Assembly (NCBI GenBank): GCA_002454845.1 | Contig: DKJQ01000063.1 | Location: forward strand, 1-6,468 | DNA length: 6,468 nucleotides | Origin: Ignavibacteria bacterium UBA6688 | GTDB taxonomy: Bacteria > Bacteroidota > Ignavibacteria > UBA10030 | Direction: 5' to 3' | In this document: positions 6,236 to 6,468 of the stretch, one piece after another | Position numbering within the stretch: the first letter of the stretch is position 1 | Layout of the letters: each line of letters opens with the position of its first letter | Position numbers and translations under genes: made by a program | Notes under the pieces: generated by a model | Told to the model about the DNA's origin: nothing | The model's input: the letters and a program-made list of their open reading frames with translations, nothing else | Databases searched by the model: none

Positions 6236-6468
6236 TTTTGCTTGAAGGTAAGACGCAGAGGAACACCCCGGAACCCGAAATGTTCGCGGAGTTTATTCAT
6301 CAGGAACCGCTTGTAGGATTCCTGAACCAGTTTCGGCTCGTTACAGAACAATGCGAACAGGGGTGGACGGGTTTTCACCTGCGTAATGAATTTGATCCTG
6401 ATCTCTTTCGGGCTGGAGGATTTAGGAGGATTATGCTCGATCTCAGGAAGGAGCGTGTCATTCAATTC
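6232..6468 (-). CDS. der: GTPase Der (EngA), C-terminal KH-like domain, truncated by window edge
   Basis: Only the last 78 codons are present; the two GTPase domains lie beyond the right edge. Der is a double-GTPase that acts in assembly of the 50S ribosomal subunit. The visible part matches the C-terminal KH-like domain: a start like LNDTLLPEIEHNPP, the strand KFITQVKTRPPLFALFCN, the hallmark ESYKRFLMNKLREHFGFRG, then VPLRLTFKQK before TGA at 6234-6232. The frame is open to the window edge; the TTG at 6465 is an internal Leu codon, not a start. The stop overlaps the ATG of the flavoprotein gene by four bases. Confidence 0.93.
   Translation of the reverse strand, partial: ELNDTLLPEIEHNPPKSSSPKEIRIKFITQVKTRPPLFALFCNEPKLVQESYKRFLMNKLREHFGFRGVPLRLTFKQK

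Noticed and set aside
5099..6316. 405-codon open frame on the plus strand
   Set aside because: It lies opposite the flavoprotein gene, whose protein has all family motifs. The translated product has no recognisable domain and reads as an antisense shadow of third-position GC bias.
6463..6465. TTG as the start of a separate 77-residue gene
   Set aside because: The frame is open through to the window edge and the product is the conserved C-terminal domain of Der, so this TTG is an internal Leu codon.

Overview
All seven genes that can be supported lie on the minus strand, so transcription runs from high to low coordinates: der (3' end only), a single-cysteine FAD/NAD(P) disulfide reductase of the CoA-disulfide-reductase type, upp, an exported TPR-like protein of unknown function, rel, ruvX and mtgA (5' part only, running off the left edge). 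Gaps are very small: a 4-base ATGA overlap, then 42, 3, 50 and 9 bases, then a probable 7-base overlap. There is no stretch of 300 bases without a gene. I saw no tRNA, rRNA, CRISPR array, insertion sequence or convincing terminator.

The organism is a bacterium of medium GC content. The style of the Der C-terminus, the Rel protein (one bifunctional enzyme) and the exported TPR protein suggest a Bacteroidota/Chlorobiota/Ignavibacteriota relative. This is an impression from remembered family sequences, not a computed placement, and is weakly held.

Layout from upstream to downstream: 6468-6232 is the KH-like tail of the ribosome-assembly GTPase Der. 6235-4880 is a flavin disulfide reductase translationally coupled to der. 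4837-4211 is uracil phosphoribosyltransferase (pyrimidine salvage). 4207-3155 is a secreted helical-repeat protein starting with GTG just after the upp stop. 3104-918 is the bifunctional (p)ppGpp synthetase/hydrolase. 908-459 is the YqgF-type Holliday junction resolvase/16S rRNA processing nuclease. 465-1 is a monofunctional peptidoglycan glycosyltransferase.

The genes are mostly housekeeping: ribosome assembly, thiol redox, nucleotide salvage, stringent response, rRNA/DNA processing and wall synthesis. The 50-base gap before rel is the one clear regulatory break. It holds a near-consensus sigma70-type promoter (TTGACA, 16 bases, TATATT) whose predicted start is only 2-4 bases before the rel ATG, and rel has no usable Shine-Dalgarno. 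This suggests an independently transcribed, leaderless or near-leaderless rel-ruvX-mtgA unit. I did not find a clearly new multi-gene system. The least explained pieces are the exported TPR-like protein and the rel start arrangement.
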